Below, piece after piece: positions 1 to 11,324 of a stretch of DNA of 64,000 bases. The notes below the pieces were generated by a model. The model was not told where the DNA came from. It worked only from the letters and a program-made list of their open reading frames with translations, and did not search any database. The stretch is from Prostheceraeus crozeri (Eukaryota; Platyhelminthes; Polycladida; Euryleptidae), in assembly GCA_907163375.1 (NCBI GenBank), contig CAJQUW010005234.1:532501-596500 (forward strand). Reading direction: 5' to 3'. A program made the translations under genes and the position numbers. How positions within the stretch are numbered: the stretch's first letter is position 1; each line of letters starts with the position of its first letter.

Positions 1-249
1 TATTTTATGAACAGTTTTTTATAAACACTTTAAGAACGCCCTGTTTCATTGATATCAACTCCAGTGAGTTTGTCGATGCGTCCATTGGTCATTCTGAAAA
101 ACGATGTAAGCTGCAAGATGTAAAAGAAGTAGGCACAGAATCGGCCTAATGTAAATCAATAGGTTTTCTGGTTCAATCCAATTGAAGACAGATTTGTGGC
201 CGAAGGTGGATCTGATGGTGGCCGTTGGACTTTGTGGCCGAAGAGTGGT

Positions 250-1470
250 TCATTCGAAAACCAATTGGCACAGACCACATAGACGATTGACTAATTTTCT
301 TTCGGTCAAATTGCTAATTAGTCTACTAAGCGCTTGACTCCTAATTGAAACCAGGGATGCGGAGTCGGAGTCCCGGAGTCCTATCATTTTTGCTGGAGTC
401 GGAGTCGGAGTCCTATCAAATGATAGGACTCCGCACTCCGGCCTATAACTAGACCCTAAATGTAATACAAACAAATTATTTATTCTCGTGCATATAGCTG
501 TCACTGTCTTGATATCAACTTTCTCCGTCAAACAAAAGTACAGAGACAGCAGTGCATGCAAAGCTTGAAATAGTTGAGGGAATGACCTGTGATCGTGAAA
601 AAGGATTGTCTTTTCACTCGGTGATTCAGTAGAGAAGACAAGCCTTCCTAGCCTCGATCACACCTACGCACCAAAGGTCACATCAGAGACAAAAATGAAA
701 TACCAGTTTGTTTGAGAACATTACCTCTTACCCAAACGTTAATCTTGTGTGATGGCTCCTCCAAAGCGCATATTAAAATCGAAAGTGTACTCATATTTTT
801 TGAAGAAGGATGGTGATTTTCTTGCCTGCTAGAGACTGAAGAAAAACCGTGTGAAGCACACATCAAGAAGATGGGAGGAGCCGAGTCGTATGCATCCAAC
901 TGAAAGCGACATTTGATGAATTTCATCGAAGATGATTGATAATTGTTACAGCAATGATCCCTAAAAATAGGTTCAGGTAAGCCTATAATGATCTATGATG
1001 TAGGTTACCAGGTTAATTTTTCAAAAAACTAGGCTTTATATATTGGCCACCCGGAGTCGGAGTCCTATCAAAAGCCGGAGTCCTATCAACCCCCGGGGTC
1101 GGAGTCGGAGTCCTATCAAAATGATAGGACTCCGCATCCCTGATTGAAACCATTACGTCCTTTTATAACATAGAAAACTCTCTGAATGATCCTCGATGAA
1201 CCGTATCGCACAAAGCTTGAAATTGTCTGCGGATGATTTCTTCTACGTCTATCTTGTCCAAAAGACCCATTTCTGCAAATTTTACCGACATGTGAGGACG
1301 TATGTGATATCCTTTGGAAACTGATAAAATCTGACTTAATTCAACCCGCTGTTGAAAATTTGAATCTTAGAACAGTCTCAAACTTGACCAACTCGTTCGT
1401 GTTCCATCTGTGCACTAAGTGCAGTGCAATGTCTATTTTGTAACAGTTATTAAGCAAAGTCCATCACATA
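250..1470 (-). pseudogene. Unrecognised decayed coding stretch split by a hAT element
   Basis: On the minus strand the sequence on both sides of the hAT insertion reads as protein-like sequence. From the right, segments include VHRWNTNELVKFETVLRF, then KGYHIRPHMSVKFAEMGLLD and DVEEIIRRQFQALCD. After the insertion point comes RLISNLTERKLVNRLCG. With the hAT element and one copy of its 8-bp duplication ignored, the left and right flanks are in the same frame. The stretch carries about two interruptions, so it is a pseudogene or part of an old repeat. I do not recognise the family. Codon content looks coding rather than random, but no homology was tested. Confidence 0.4.
352..1142. mobile_element. 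Non-autonomous hAT-type DNA transposon, 791 bp
   Basis: The ends are CAGGGATGCGGAGTCGG and its inverted form CCGCATCCCTG, directly flanked on both sides by the identical 8-bp duplication ATTGAAAC (344-351 and 1143-1150). Eight-base target duplications and CAGGG termini are hAT hallmarks. Both ends carry arrays of GGAGTC-type repeats in direct and inverted orientation, so the subterminal regions can fold back. There is no transposase. A minus-strand open stretch inside (678-926) is protein-like but unrecognised. Confidence 0.88.
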
Positions 1471-2299
1471 ATTAGCTGCGTCTAGCTCTATTCCAATAGA
1501 AATAATATATTAAATATATTCTGGAAGTCATTGTAGCTCACATAGCTACTTAGGCCTAACTAGATTTGTAGTCTGAGGCCTATTCCAACTTATTATTTTA
1601 CCTTGACATATTTGATCAACAGGCTTGGTAAATTCAATAGAAAGTACAATCAGTAATCAAGTAAATGGTATTAAAGAAATATCAAAACATCAGACCTACG
1701 CTTACCTCACCAAATACAAAACTCTAGTTTAAGCTCATAGACTGCACGTACATGCCTCATCAGTAATTTAGTTTTGTAGAAGAATGTAGAAGACTATCCG
1801 AAAATATCGTTCATTCAGCTTTCTGGTAACGATCGAAGCCGAGTATAGGCTCCACGTACATTTTCGCAGAATGATTCAGACATGCAGAATCATAATTTTT
1901 GACTTTCAGAGCTCTTCTTTACTTAGTTTTACAAATAACAGTCCTACTTAAACGACAAAAAACATACTGGCATTGATCCTTGCCTCTTGTCATGATGTCT
2001 TCACTTCATTGAAAAGGAGATCCAACTATCCATTATGCGGTCTTCCTCCTGTCCTGCTTCCATCCATCCGAACATTGAGATTTTTGCATGTTCCTTTGAT
2101 TTCTTTCTAATAATCTGTCCAGCCATTGAGGTTGTCTCTTGAGAGTCACCATTGTCAATGGTATGAAGTTTCTGTTGAAAAGTGACTTATCCAGCTCATG
2201 CGCGTGGTTAATCGACTTATTTATGCCTTGGAGGCGGTGAAGAGTGAATACAGAGCGCTTAGCGTGGCTTACGGGAGATGAGAGAGCTCCCATTGTTAG
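1471..2299. other. Intergenic stretch with no recognised gene
   Basis: No recognisable gene was found. A minus-strand open stretch at 2033-2293 (86 codons, starting MGALSSPVSHAKRS and ending in a basic tail) could be an exon, but it matches nothing I know and has no clear splice context. Confidence 0.4.
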
Positions 2300-2560
2300 G
2301 TCTTGATGTATGAGGCGAAGTTTGTGTAAAGGCGGATTACATATTTATCACACAGCGATTACATCTTTATGGGATTCGAGGATGAACAGGATCTGTTTAC
2401 TTGTGGGAATCGAAAAGGCAAAGATTGATGTACAGGATTTGTTTACATGTGCGGATTGCAAAAAGCATACTGTATTTATTGATGGGATGAATTTAATGAC
2501 AAGATCAGTTTACATGTGGGAAACGCAACAATTGAATGATGTCTGATTTATCTTTGTGAC
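2300..2560. repeat. Degenerate short tandem repeats
   Basis: Variants of a phrase like GATCTGTTTACTTGTGGGAA recur about every 60-75 bases (near 2390, 2435 and 2500), with intervening GGGATTCGAGGATGA-like segments. The repeats happen to leave a plus-strand reading frame open (2310-2546), which I take as a by-product of the repetition and not a gene. Confidence 0.4.
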
Positions 2561-2615
2561 ATATCTTTCAAGACATATCATTACCTATTCAGTATTTTGT
2601 CAGCCACTATGTGTG

Positions 2616-2690
2616 GGACCCCGCTCGTCTGGGTTTGAGTGTTCAGGTTAGGGGTCGAAACACAACTAGACGAGTACCTGCTGATGACTG
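2616..2690 (+). ncRNA. Candidate pseudoknotted structured RNA, copy 1
   Basis: Three pairings can form: GACCCC (2617-2622) with GGGGTC (2651-2656), CTCGTCT (2624-2630) with AGACGAG (2668-2674), and GTGT (2639-2642) with ACAC (2660-2663). The first crosses the other two, giving a double pseudoknot. The same three pairings recur in the copy near 9.55 kb with different bases that still pair. Conserved single-stranded parts are GGGTTTGAG, CAGG and GTCGAAAC. The topology recalls HDV-like self-cleaving ribozymes, which occur in non-LTR elements, but the fit to known consensus sequences is unproven. The strand is inferred from the folding model. Confidence 0.5.
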
Positions 2691-2699
2691 ACGGACTGC

Positions 2700-3895
2700 A
2701 GTATTATGTTTTATATCCCTTAATCGGTAGCTGAAGTAGTGGTCGATGTATTGTAATTCAAATGAAGAAATGTGGAATTACATGAAGTACTATAGACGGA
2801 TGAAGAAACTGGTGATAACAAATTCAAGTGAAGAAATAATATTTTCCATGTGTAGTCTTAGGTATAGTGTGTATATAGTTTCATTGCCTTCGGTGTAGTA
2901 GAATGTCATTGTAGTTCTATTGTTTACCTCCATTATCCACTTTCCACTTATCAACTCTTGCCATTATCCACTTTGTGTAGTGTCAGATATAGTTCACTTG
3001 TAATCGGTGTAGTAGCATCGTTGTATTTCCATATTTTACCTCCACTTTTCCAATTTCTATTCATCGGTTTCCTGTTGTTTTATAATATCCATTTTTAATT
3101 TCCTTAACCTATGGTGACCATTGTCTTATTCTATTTCCACTATCAGCATCTGTAGTCGGCACAGTATATTAGACGTCTGCTTTGAACGTGTATACGGCAG
3201 TGTTTGGGATCTATGGTATTAGTACAAGTCTTAAGATTTCCATTTTTACCAGATATTGGGCCAAAGCTGATCAATTTTAATTCGTTGCCACGAGAAGGCT
3301 ACATTGAGTTCTTTTAAGAACTGATTAATCCAATGGTTACACTAGCATTGCCTTTGTACACTTGCGGATTGGAGAACGCCATCAGTCCTCATTAGGACTA
3401 CTTTAACTAATAATTTAAATTAGTAAGCATTATATTCTATTATAAATGGCTACTGGGATGACTTTCATCATCGTATGAGAATTGATTTTAAGTGTTTGGC
3501 CATTCCTGGAGTAATGGTGCGTTTTTGTAAAATGAATTGTGTAATCACTTTAACCAGGAAAATAAAAACCACTAGGGTTGTCCGACGTTTCGAATATCTT
3601 TTACGAGGACGAATTACATTACTTATGCAGTATTAGCCTCAATACTGCATGCATGTCATTTCCATGAAGACTTCATTGTGATTACACCTATGGATTACAC
3701 TATGATTAATCAATTGACTTTCATACATTTAATTGAAAGCAAAGAAACATTAGTTTTCAAGCCCATACCCGTTACAAGTCCAGCTTACTAATTAATTCAT
3801 TTGTTGGAAATATAATGGAATTCCTATTTCAAATACATTTGTCGATCACATGCAGTGCAAGTAAACACTATTACAAGGATTAACAATCAGATAAT
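2700..3895. other. Intergenic, AT-rich, no gene seen
   Basis: No coding region was supported on either strand. Short local duplications of the type CCATTATCCACTTT occur around 2930-3070. A short segment near 3570-3600 (GACGTTTCGAATATC context) resembles the 3' ends of old retroelement copies but cannot be assigned. Confidence 0.4.
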
Positions 3896-4564
3896 TTAAA
3901 TTGAAAAAGAGTATATTGTCCATCCAGGTGATAACACAGTATCAGGAGAGATTGAGTTCAGCAATTGGCAAGTGAACGTTGAGGCTTCATACTGCATCGC
4001 AACGCAATCTGAATCCATTGTGCAAGACCTGGCGCAGCCAATGAGAGATTCACGTGGATCGCTAACATTGCGTGAAATACATGACGCAGGTATTACGAAA
4101 TCAACAAAAATCCTAATAAACAGACGCTGATTCTGCGGCAATGACTGTATACCTGAGATTTTACAAATGTATGGTTCACTGAAAGTGCATTCTTGAAATG
4201 CTATTGCTGCTTCATCTCTTACATAGCGTCCACATCCAGATGACATGAAGTAGGATATCAGTGGTGTGTAAGTGACATTCATGCCATTTATCCATTTAAT
4301 TGTTGTGTATTTCATGCCAATGTAAAAGCTATACATATTATATGTGACAGCTTTGGCATTGATAAACTCTTCTTCTGCTGCTGACGAGTACCAAAGCAAG
4401 TCCCCTCCAGATAGTAAACAAGCCGATCTTGCATCATTAAAAGGAGATGTAGAACCGTAAGAAAAAGTGTAAGTTGTACCATTGAACGTTTCGGAAAAAG
4501 TAGCACCGTCAACTGATTTTAAGCCTGCCACCAAAACGAGAAGAAATACGAATCCAATTGTCAT
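3896..4564 (-). CDS. Secreted C-type-lectin-like and PAN/apple-like protein, copy 1
   Basis: This intronless gene encodes 222 residues. I start it at the Met of MTIGFVFLLVLVAGLKSVDG because a clean signal peptide follows directly; an upstream in-frame Met at 4612 would add 16 polar residues ahead of it. Residues about 28-136 look like a C-type lectin-like domain: a Cys near 49, a GGDLLWYSSAAEEEF helix, an FYIGM strand standing for the WIGL core, a mid-domain CG and a terminal SEPYICK. The EPN/QPD and WND calcium-sugar motifs are missing, so calcium-dependent sugar binding is doubtful. Residues about 147-220 carry the Cys spacing of a PAN/apple domain (C162, C177, C181, C187, C199). A secreted recognition or adhesion role is inferred. 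A paralogue lies at 21.2 kb on the other strand. Confidence 0.78.
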   Translation of the reverse strand: MTIGFVFLLVLVAGLKSVDGATFSETFNGTTYTFSYGSTSPFNDARSACLLSGGDLLWYSSAAEEEFINAKAVTYNMYSFYIGMKYTTIKWINGMNVTYTPLISYFMSSGCGRYVRDEAAIAFQECTFSEPYICKISGIQSLPQNQRLFIRIFVDFVIPASCISRNVSDPRESLIGCARSCTMDSDCVAMQYEASTFTCQLLNSISPDTVLSPGWTIYSFSI

Positions 4565-4993
4565 CGAACACCGTCTGAACATCTTATAAAGTATAGTGAC
4601 AAGGAAGGACAAAGCCTAATTGTTCCCCTCAGCTGCGATTGATAATTTCTTTCATCTGCAAGACATTTCTGTAAAATTATATAATTCATCTCAAATTCCA
4701 TGATGGCGATCATTGGATACAAGCCTGCTGCACAAAGTCTCCAATGCCAGCGAATCAAGCCTTCTGATATTCATTATATACCACTTGCTTGTGCGAAACA
4801 ACAGACGTCTTATTGGGTTTCAATATTCATCAGTCAGCTTCATTTAAAATTGGCGGGAATTAATCGAAGGCATTGGATGAAATTTCCATAAAATGCGTCA
4901 TTTGTCTTCAATAAAGAATAGAAACGGTTTAAATAATCCTCGTGTCACTTGAGAATCTACAACTATGAGTTTGTCCATAGAGTAGATGTATTA

Positions 4994-5800
4994 GGCAGAG
5001 TAGCAACTCAGCATTTATTAAAACCCCAATGTGTATACAGTTCCGATTTTATTAAATGAACTCGAAGTGAATACAATTGGAATTGTTTCCAAATGTGAGA
5101 CATGCACATTTATGCAGTTTTGCAGAAATTACAACGGAATTGACTGATCATGATAGTATAACGCAGAAGGAAATGATATTATTTCACAGATCCTTCATGT
5201 CATGACAGCTTTGGAGAGGTAGTGTTTGTTAAATTAGCAACTCGATGACCTGCTATTGCTTTCATGTTGAACCTCGAGAGAATCTTCTTGAGCGTGATCA
5301 TATCATGAGCAACTTGCCACTGGTAGAGCAAAATGACATAATCAAAGACAATGATTTGAATTGACTTAAAAAAATGTAAATGGTTCCACATCACTATTCA
5401 GATTCAAGAAATGAAACATAAATTTAGTGAATCATAAAATCATGCCGATGAAAATTGAATCAAAAACATGAAATTACAGACAAGAAAGCACAACAAGATG
5501 TCGACTTTTTCATGAAGACTTCCATTATCATGCCGTTCATTATATTTCTTTGCTCATCAGCATAAGTTCCGCAGCTACGATACTTGTTAGCAAATATCCA
5601 TTGCTTTTGATATCCAACTTGTTTCATACTATTTATAACGGGACGTCATGTCGGTTGCATTTAATTTGGCAAAAATTTAGGTTTTTCAAAACTTCTCAAA
5701 TATTTTTTGAACCGCAGGAACGTAATCTCCGCAAAAAACTGAATCTTTTCATATAAAAATTATCAGTGTATGTAGATACTTTTTGAGTTGACACTCTACC
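4994..5800 (+). mobile_element. Non-autonomous TA-flanked DNA transposon (family M), copy 1
   Basis: The left end TAGGCAGAGTAGCAACTCA and the inverse of the right end, TAGGTAGAGTGTCGACTCA, form an imperfect terminal inverted repeat. TA lies at both outer borders, as expected for Tc1/mariner-type target duplication. About 0.8 kb, no coding capacity. Two further copies occur in the window, one inverted at 7488-8296 and one in a glutamine synthetase intron at 52885-53688. Shared internal landmarks include GTGAATCATAAAATCATGC. Confidence 0.7.
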
Positions 5801-5835
5801 TATATAGTGATGAAAATTTTCCGGAAAATTTTGAA

Positions 5836-6090
5836 AGTCCTGATTTTTTGTGATAGGCCCTATACTTAAACCGCTTCCACAGCCGAGTGAGCTGCACACC
5901 GATGGAATGGGTCTAAAACTGTTGATTTCATCATTATCTCGAATATAACGATCTTGAAAAATGAAAAATTTTGAATTTTTGTGATATAATTTTTGCGTTT
6001 AATACCACAGCCGAGGCATGGACAAATCAATGGGTGTTCTAAAACTCTTGATTTCATCATATTATTTCGATTAAAACAATCGTAGCAATG
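5836..6090. repeat. Two-unit tandem repeat, period about 128 bp
   Basis: CCACAGCCGAG recurs at 5877 and 6005, with matching flanks (a TTTTTGTGATA segment before it and AAAACTNTTGATTTCATCAT after it). The two units are diverged. Confidence 0.65.
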
Positions 6091-7487
6091 CGAGTCCCGT
6101 CCGCGGATTTTTGAGCATTCCTTTGCCACCAGTGACTTGTTGGCATTTTTAATATTATCACACAGACACCGTTTGGGATACCGTGAATTTTTTTCCTTTA
6201 CTTTAGGGGCATAATTTCATGCAATGAAAAATATCTGGAATATACACTGCAAAGTATCTGGGGTAAAATATCTGCAATGTACACTTTATTTGGGAGTTTG
6301 TTTGTAGCTTGAAAGTCAAGCTTTATTATGCAGCCATGATAATAATGATACAAATTTTCCATGTTATAGTGAACATGTGAAGCATAAGCACACAGTACAC
6401 CGCAGCATCATGCATGAGCGACCATATTGGAAGATATATAAAGACTGTACACTCCTGAAATATTTGGAAACTAAAGATATCTGTAATGAGTAGAAGAATA
6501 TCTATATGATTGCTTCTAACTTCTGGCGTATTGTCCGATATCTTCGTGGAGGACAAACTACACATCTTCCATTTAGATAGTTCCAAATTGATTTCAGATC
6601 TACCCAAATGAATTTCAGACATTTCTAGATGAATTGGAGATTCTCTAGTTGTTTTAAGATCCTTTCAAAGTTGGGTTTCTGACAGATATCTGAAATTCAA
6701 TTATAGAAATCTGAAATCCATCTAATGTCTGAAATACATTTGGAAAGATCTGAAATAGACATGGAAAGGGTGCGGTTGATTCGAAAAGGTAACATGCAGG
6801 GATGATAGAGAAGTTTTCGGTCTTTGAATATAACAGTCTTTACAGACGACTAGAACAAGTCTCCAAAACAAAGGCAAAAACGTCAATCACCGAAAAACAA
6901 ATTTCAAATTTTTCCATTGGAAAATTTTCCATTTGAATCACTACCTATATATACTTACTCTATGAGTTTGTCGAACTATTCAATGATCTAACCATAAAAA
7001 TCAGACTTTCCGCTTTTCTTAAGTAAGGAGTAGAATGGACAATAGCGGTTTGTTGATGTCATTTCCGCTAATCATTTAGGCATCGACTTTGTCAATGTTG
7101 CTAGTTTTTAAGAAGAATCAAATTGCTGAAACAGCTGTAGATTCTTGCCGTTAAGCGTACTATTGCAAGTTATTTTATAAAAATGCCTTTATTTATCAGG
7201 AGAAATGATAATTGTCGTGAGTATCTAGAAGTCTACTGATAAACTGCCGGAAAATTCCTATTGTCAGACACTGGAAGCCGCCATATTGTGAGCACCATTG
7301 TTAAGACAACGCATGTCCACGAATCACCATTGTTTTAAATGTCTATGCTCGTTATTCTCCTTTATTATTATAGAATGGCAGACTTCTATGATTGCGACCA
7401 TCTTCAAAAAGAAAAAACTCCTGTTGATGGACACCTAACCTCGTTTTATATTTTTCAATTGCCGAAGCATAAAATAAGTACATAGTT
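6091..7487. other. Non-coding stretch with TCTGAAAT-rich segment
   Basis: Around 6590-6770 the words TCTGAAAT and ATTTCAGA recur many times in both orientations, giving a locally self-complementary patch. No gene is supported on either strand. Confidence 0.4.
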
Positions 7488-8296
7488 GATAGAGTGTCGA
7501 CTCAAAAAAAATGTCGTCAGTGAAAAATTTTACATCGTAAGATTCAGTTTTTGCGTTCAGATTGCGTTTCTGCGGTCTAACAAATATGTCAATTTTTCAG
7601 AAGCTAAATTTTTGCAAATTATTCCTGTGTATACATAATAGCGACTTGAAACCATCGTATACTACAAAGTAAGTAGTATGAAACTTATTAGATGTCAAAA
7701 TGAATGGAAATTTGCTAACAGGTATCTTAATTCAACGGAAATGAAGCTGATTATGAAGGAAATTTCATGAACTGCATTATCATGTAATTCTTTATGGAGA
7801 AGTTGAGATCTTATTGTACTTCTTGGCTGAAATTTCAGGTCTTTAATTCAATTTTAATTGGCATAATTTTATGATTTGCTAAATTTATGTTTCATTTCAT
7901 GAATCTGAATAGCAATGTGGACCCATCTACATCTTTTAGAGTTCATTATGATAATTGTCTTTGATTGTGATATTCTGTTCTTTCAGTTGCGAGTATTAAT
8001 TTTTACATGATCACGCTGAAGAAAATGCTCTCTTTTATTAGGCTGAGCCTTAGAGTAACCCACAGAATTACTTATTTAACAAAAATTACCTCTTCAAGAT
8101 TATCATGTCACGGAAGATTTGCAAAATAGCATTATTCCTTCTGTATTGCTGTCATGATCAGTCAATTCCGTGTCAATGCCTTCAAAACTGCAAAAATTTG
8201 CTTATCTCATTTGGTGCTGGTTCTCAACAGTTCATTTAATGAAATCAAACCTGTACACAAATTGGGGATTTGATTAATAAAGAGTTGCTACTCTAA
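7488..8296 (-). mobile_element. Non-autonomous TA-flanked DNA transposon (family M), copy 2, inverted
   Basis: This segment is the reverse complement of the family M copies at 4994-5800 and 52885-53688. It begins with GATAGAGTGTCGACTC and ends with GAGTTGCTACTC, the inverted counterparts of the other copies' ends, and it contains the same internal landmarks in inverse order. It is more diverged at the ends than copy 1. Confidence 0.65.
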
Positions 8297-9184
8297 TTAA
8301 TATGCTTATCCTATGTACCGAAGCTTTCGCTCGGACCTCCGAGCTTCGTCAACGGACATGCAAAACTCACATGGACTTCTTAACATCTCCTTGCGGTTAT
8401 CTTGGTTTCTCAATTTTTATGTGACATATTTTAATTTCATTTTACTTTGTTGCCAATAGGACTGCTTCTTTACACGTACGTAGTCTAGGACATGTATGTA
8501 CATGGAGTCAACTTTTTTTGCTCTTTTGTTCCATTTTGGTGCATGATATCACCACGCTGTAGGTTGCCTGTTGAGTGAATTGATTAGCAGTTTAAGTGAC
8601 GCATGCTTTTAGACAAGTTGTATGATGACAGCTCATGTTCTTCGATTGACAGTGTCAGTTTGTATCACTGTTCAACAAACAAAGTAACGGATGCATCATT
8701 GTCATAGTTTAACTGAAACCGGAAAATGCAATCTCTAGTGATGTAGGGCACGCTGATTTGCGACACGAATGGAAGGCATGAGAATCGATTGAATTTCGAT
8801 ATAATAAAGGTAGTCCGTTTCTATAATCATCTCTGAATACCAGGATTAAAAATGCTTAAATCAATTTGCTTGAAGATGTTTTGATAACATCCTTAGTGTC
8901 GAGAGACAGTGTAATTTTTAACATGAAAATCAAATTCAACAATTATCGCACCACAGTTCTTGGCATGGATTAATGCTGATACCGGTATATTAATCTATTG
9001 TGAAGAAGCACATCGCAATTGTGATTATGTTATGCTTCTTATGTCAAGCCTCATGCTACCTCAAATACGTCGATAATTTCCAAAGTCTAGCGCAGCATAG
9101 TGTCTTAAATAAATTGAAAACTTTCACGATGTTTAAATGCTAAAACAAGACACATTTTTAAGAAAATACCTTAATTATGGATCT
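8297..9184. other. Non-coding stretch, nothing recognised
   Basis: No gene, RNA gene or repeat with clear borders was found here. Confidence 0.35.
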
Positions 9185-9357
9185 TCAAAGATAATAAATA
9201 CCGGGTATTTATGGGTTATCTCCCCCTCCAGGTTTTCAAATTTGTCTAAAACCTGCAAAAATGAATCAATCGTCACCAAACTTCAGGCAGATGTACTTAA
9301 GGATATTTTCTACCCACATGCAAAATTTCATGCAGATCAGACCAGTGTTTTTTGCAG

Positions 9358-9430
9358 TAATATAAAGTATAATATATATAATAATAATATATATAATATA
9401 ATATATAAGTATAATATATAAAAAATATAT
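9358..9430. repeat. AT microsatellite
   Basis: A run of TATAATATATATAATAATA-like sequence, almost without G or C. A similar shorter run lies at 10076-10135 within the same foldback element. Confidence 0.8.
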
Positions 9431-9549
9431 ATAAGTAAATCAAATGCCTGAGGTACATTTCAGTCAATAGTGACTCTATTTTTTTGATAGATGCTAATCT
9501 TTCTCTATTATAAATTTAATTTTTGAGGCTGTGCATCTTAAATGTACAG

Positions 9550-9625
9550 GACCGCGCTTGGTCGGGTTTGAGCGTCCAGGATTAAGCGGTCGAAACGCGA
9601 TCGTCCTGACCAAGTTCCTGTTGAT
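9550..9625 (+). ncRNA. Candidate pseudoknotted structured RNA, copy 2
   Basis: Pairings: GACCGC (9550-9555) with GCGGTC (9586-9591), CTTGGTC (9557-9563) with GACCAAG (9608-9614), and GCGT (9572-9575) with ACGC (9595-9598). Compared with the copy at 2.6 kb there are six positions where both partners have changed and still pair: one in the first helix, four in the second and one in the third. Single-stranded GGGTTTGAG and GTCGAAAC are kept. It lies inside the foldback element at 9185-10607. Confidence 0.5.
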
Positions 9626-10943
9626 GACCTCATTAAAAATAGTCAAATAATAATATTTATATGCATATTTTGTACAATTCTATTTCACGTTTTAGCTTAA
9701 GGAACTAATATTAATTCTCTTACACACTTGGTAGATTTTAGATAGCGTAATCCCGCTGTGTTATTAGCTAGATCTGGTATTTTGATTGGAAACAGACCTG
9801 TCCTCTTATCATCTGAATGGGCAGACTGTTAAATATGATCTTTTCAATATATAAGTGATAAACATAATTTTGAACAGAACGACTTACTCGCCAATTCATT
9901 ACACATGAGGAGAGGAGAAGCGTTGTTTGTCCTTCTAGTAAGTATTTTTAAAATTTTTAGACATTTTAGGATATAAAACTTCTCTTTTAAATCATACTTT
10001 GTACCTATTGAAAATTAACTAGTCATTAGCTTGTTTTTTTAACTTTGTTACCTTGACGCACTTTGCTACGTTGAATAATATATAAGTATAATATATATAA
10101 TATGATATATAAAGTATATAAAGTAGTATAATGTAAAGTGTAGCGATGTCAATAGCTTGATCTGACTTCGCATGTTCGACGCATCATTGCTACTCGTGTG
10201 TGTATTGTTCTCTATCCCTCTTCATCTCATCCACTGCCATTTGAAATTTTCCCACGGCCTCTACTTTGCCACATTTTTTTAAGAGGCATATTAATGTCAG
10301 GGATATGGCTTGGTCATCATCGCTTTATGAGTTGTCGGGAAATGACTTTGTTGACCTCAAGTGCTTTCTGCTCAGACGATGAGGTCAGAAGAAGTCAGAT
10401 CAAGCTGCCGGCATCGCTGTAGTTCAAGTTATCTCTCCAAATTCAAAAAATGCTTCTCCGATTTGCCTAAAATTTTGTATGTGGCTAGAGAATATCCTCA
10501 CTTACGTGTGTTTGAAGTGACGATTAATTCAATTCTACGGATTTTAGACAAATTTGAAAACGTGGGTGGGAGATAACCCACAAGTACCAAATACCGTATC
10601 ACGACAGAACTGCAAAGTTGAATTAACAGAAAAGAAGCTTCATAGTGTACATGTATCCGAGCAGTGGCGTCTTCTAAGTACCTGCGAGACCTTGGGCGCA
10701 TACTCAAAAGCAATCTACGAACATTTATAAAAATGAAAAGTGTTATCATTCATTAGATTTCATTAAAATTTGATAGGTTTTCGTGATAGCTATGCACAGA
10801 CTTCCGTCTCAAAATCTGACGCTCAGATCAGAGCGATTATAGTTTTATGACGCGTGTTCGAATCACATCTGTTTCTTCGAACAATCAAACACACACGCTG
10901 GTGGTGTCTTATGTTCAAAGAGAGCTGTGTGGCTTGCGTGTAA

Positions 10944-11145
10944 GGCCTCAGCCACACTGCGCGCTTTTCCAAGCGTTTCCGAGCAAAGTGTTTTGCAGCA
11001 AATATAAAGTCATCATTGCCGCAGTTGTAGACTGCCACACTGCGAGCAAAGCAAACGATCAGAGCGATTAATACCTTCCGGACATAAGTTTGCTCGAGAC
11101 GCTCGGGACGCTCGTGTTTGCGTTGCTTTCAGTGTGGCTGAGGCC
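10944..11145. mobile_element. Small inverted-repeat element (Harbinger-type MITE), 202 bp
   Basis: Terminal inverted repeats GGCCTCAGCCACACTG and CAGTGTGGCTGAGGCC are perfect over 16 bases and are flanked by the 3-bp direct repeat TAA (10941-10943 and 11146-11148). A 3-bp T-W-A duplication suits PIF/Harbinger-type MITEs. No coding capacity. Confidence 0.72.
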
Positions 11146-11324
11146 TAAGGCAGTAGGCGCACGCCCTCGCCAATCTCGGCATTCCCGATAGACATAATGC
11201 TTTGCCTTCTCCAATTTTTGAAATGAAATTCTAAAAATACGCTCGTTTACTTTACTCATTGGCATAATGTGCAATTGTTGATCTAGGTGCGCTACCTAGA
11301 TATAGAAAGGGGAGCACCACAGAA

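Larger units (their letters stand above)
9185..10607. mobile_element. Foldback-type element with about 170-bp inverted ends
   Basis: The segment at about 9195-9350 (GGGTTATCTCCCCCTCC, then TTTTCAAATTTGTCTAAAA) is repeated in inverted orientation at about 10440-10605, with matching order of landmarks through the ATATTTTCTACCCACAT-type block. No transposase is seen between the arms. The interior holds AT-only microsatellites (9358-9430 and 10076-10135) and the second copy of the structured-RNA motif. Exact borders are uncertain. Confidence 0.6.

Noticed and set aside
352-1142. CRISPR-like or satellite array suggested by repeated GGAGTC words
   Set aside because: The words are confined to the subterminal parts of a hAT element with a clear 8-bp duplication; no spacer structure.
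2616-9625. Hammerhead ribozyme in the 85-nt motif (CTGATGA and GAAAC present in copy 1)
   Set aside because: The core strands occur in an order that no circular form of the hammerhead allows, copy 2 has TTGATGA, and the observed covariation supports other helices.
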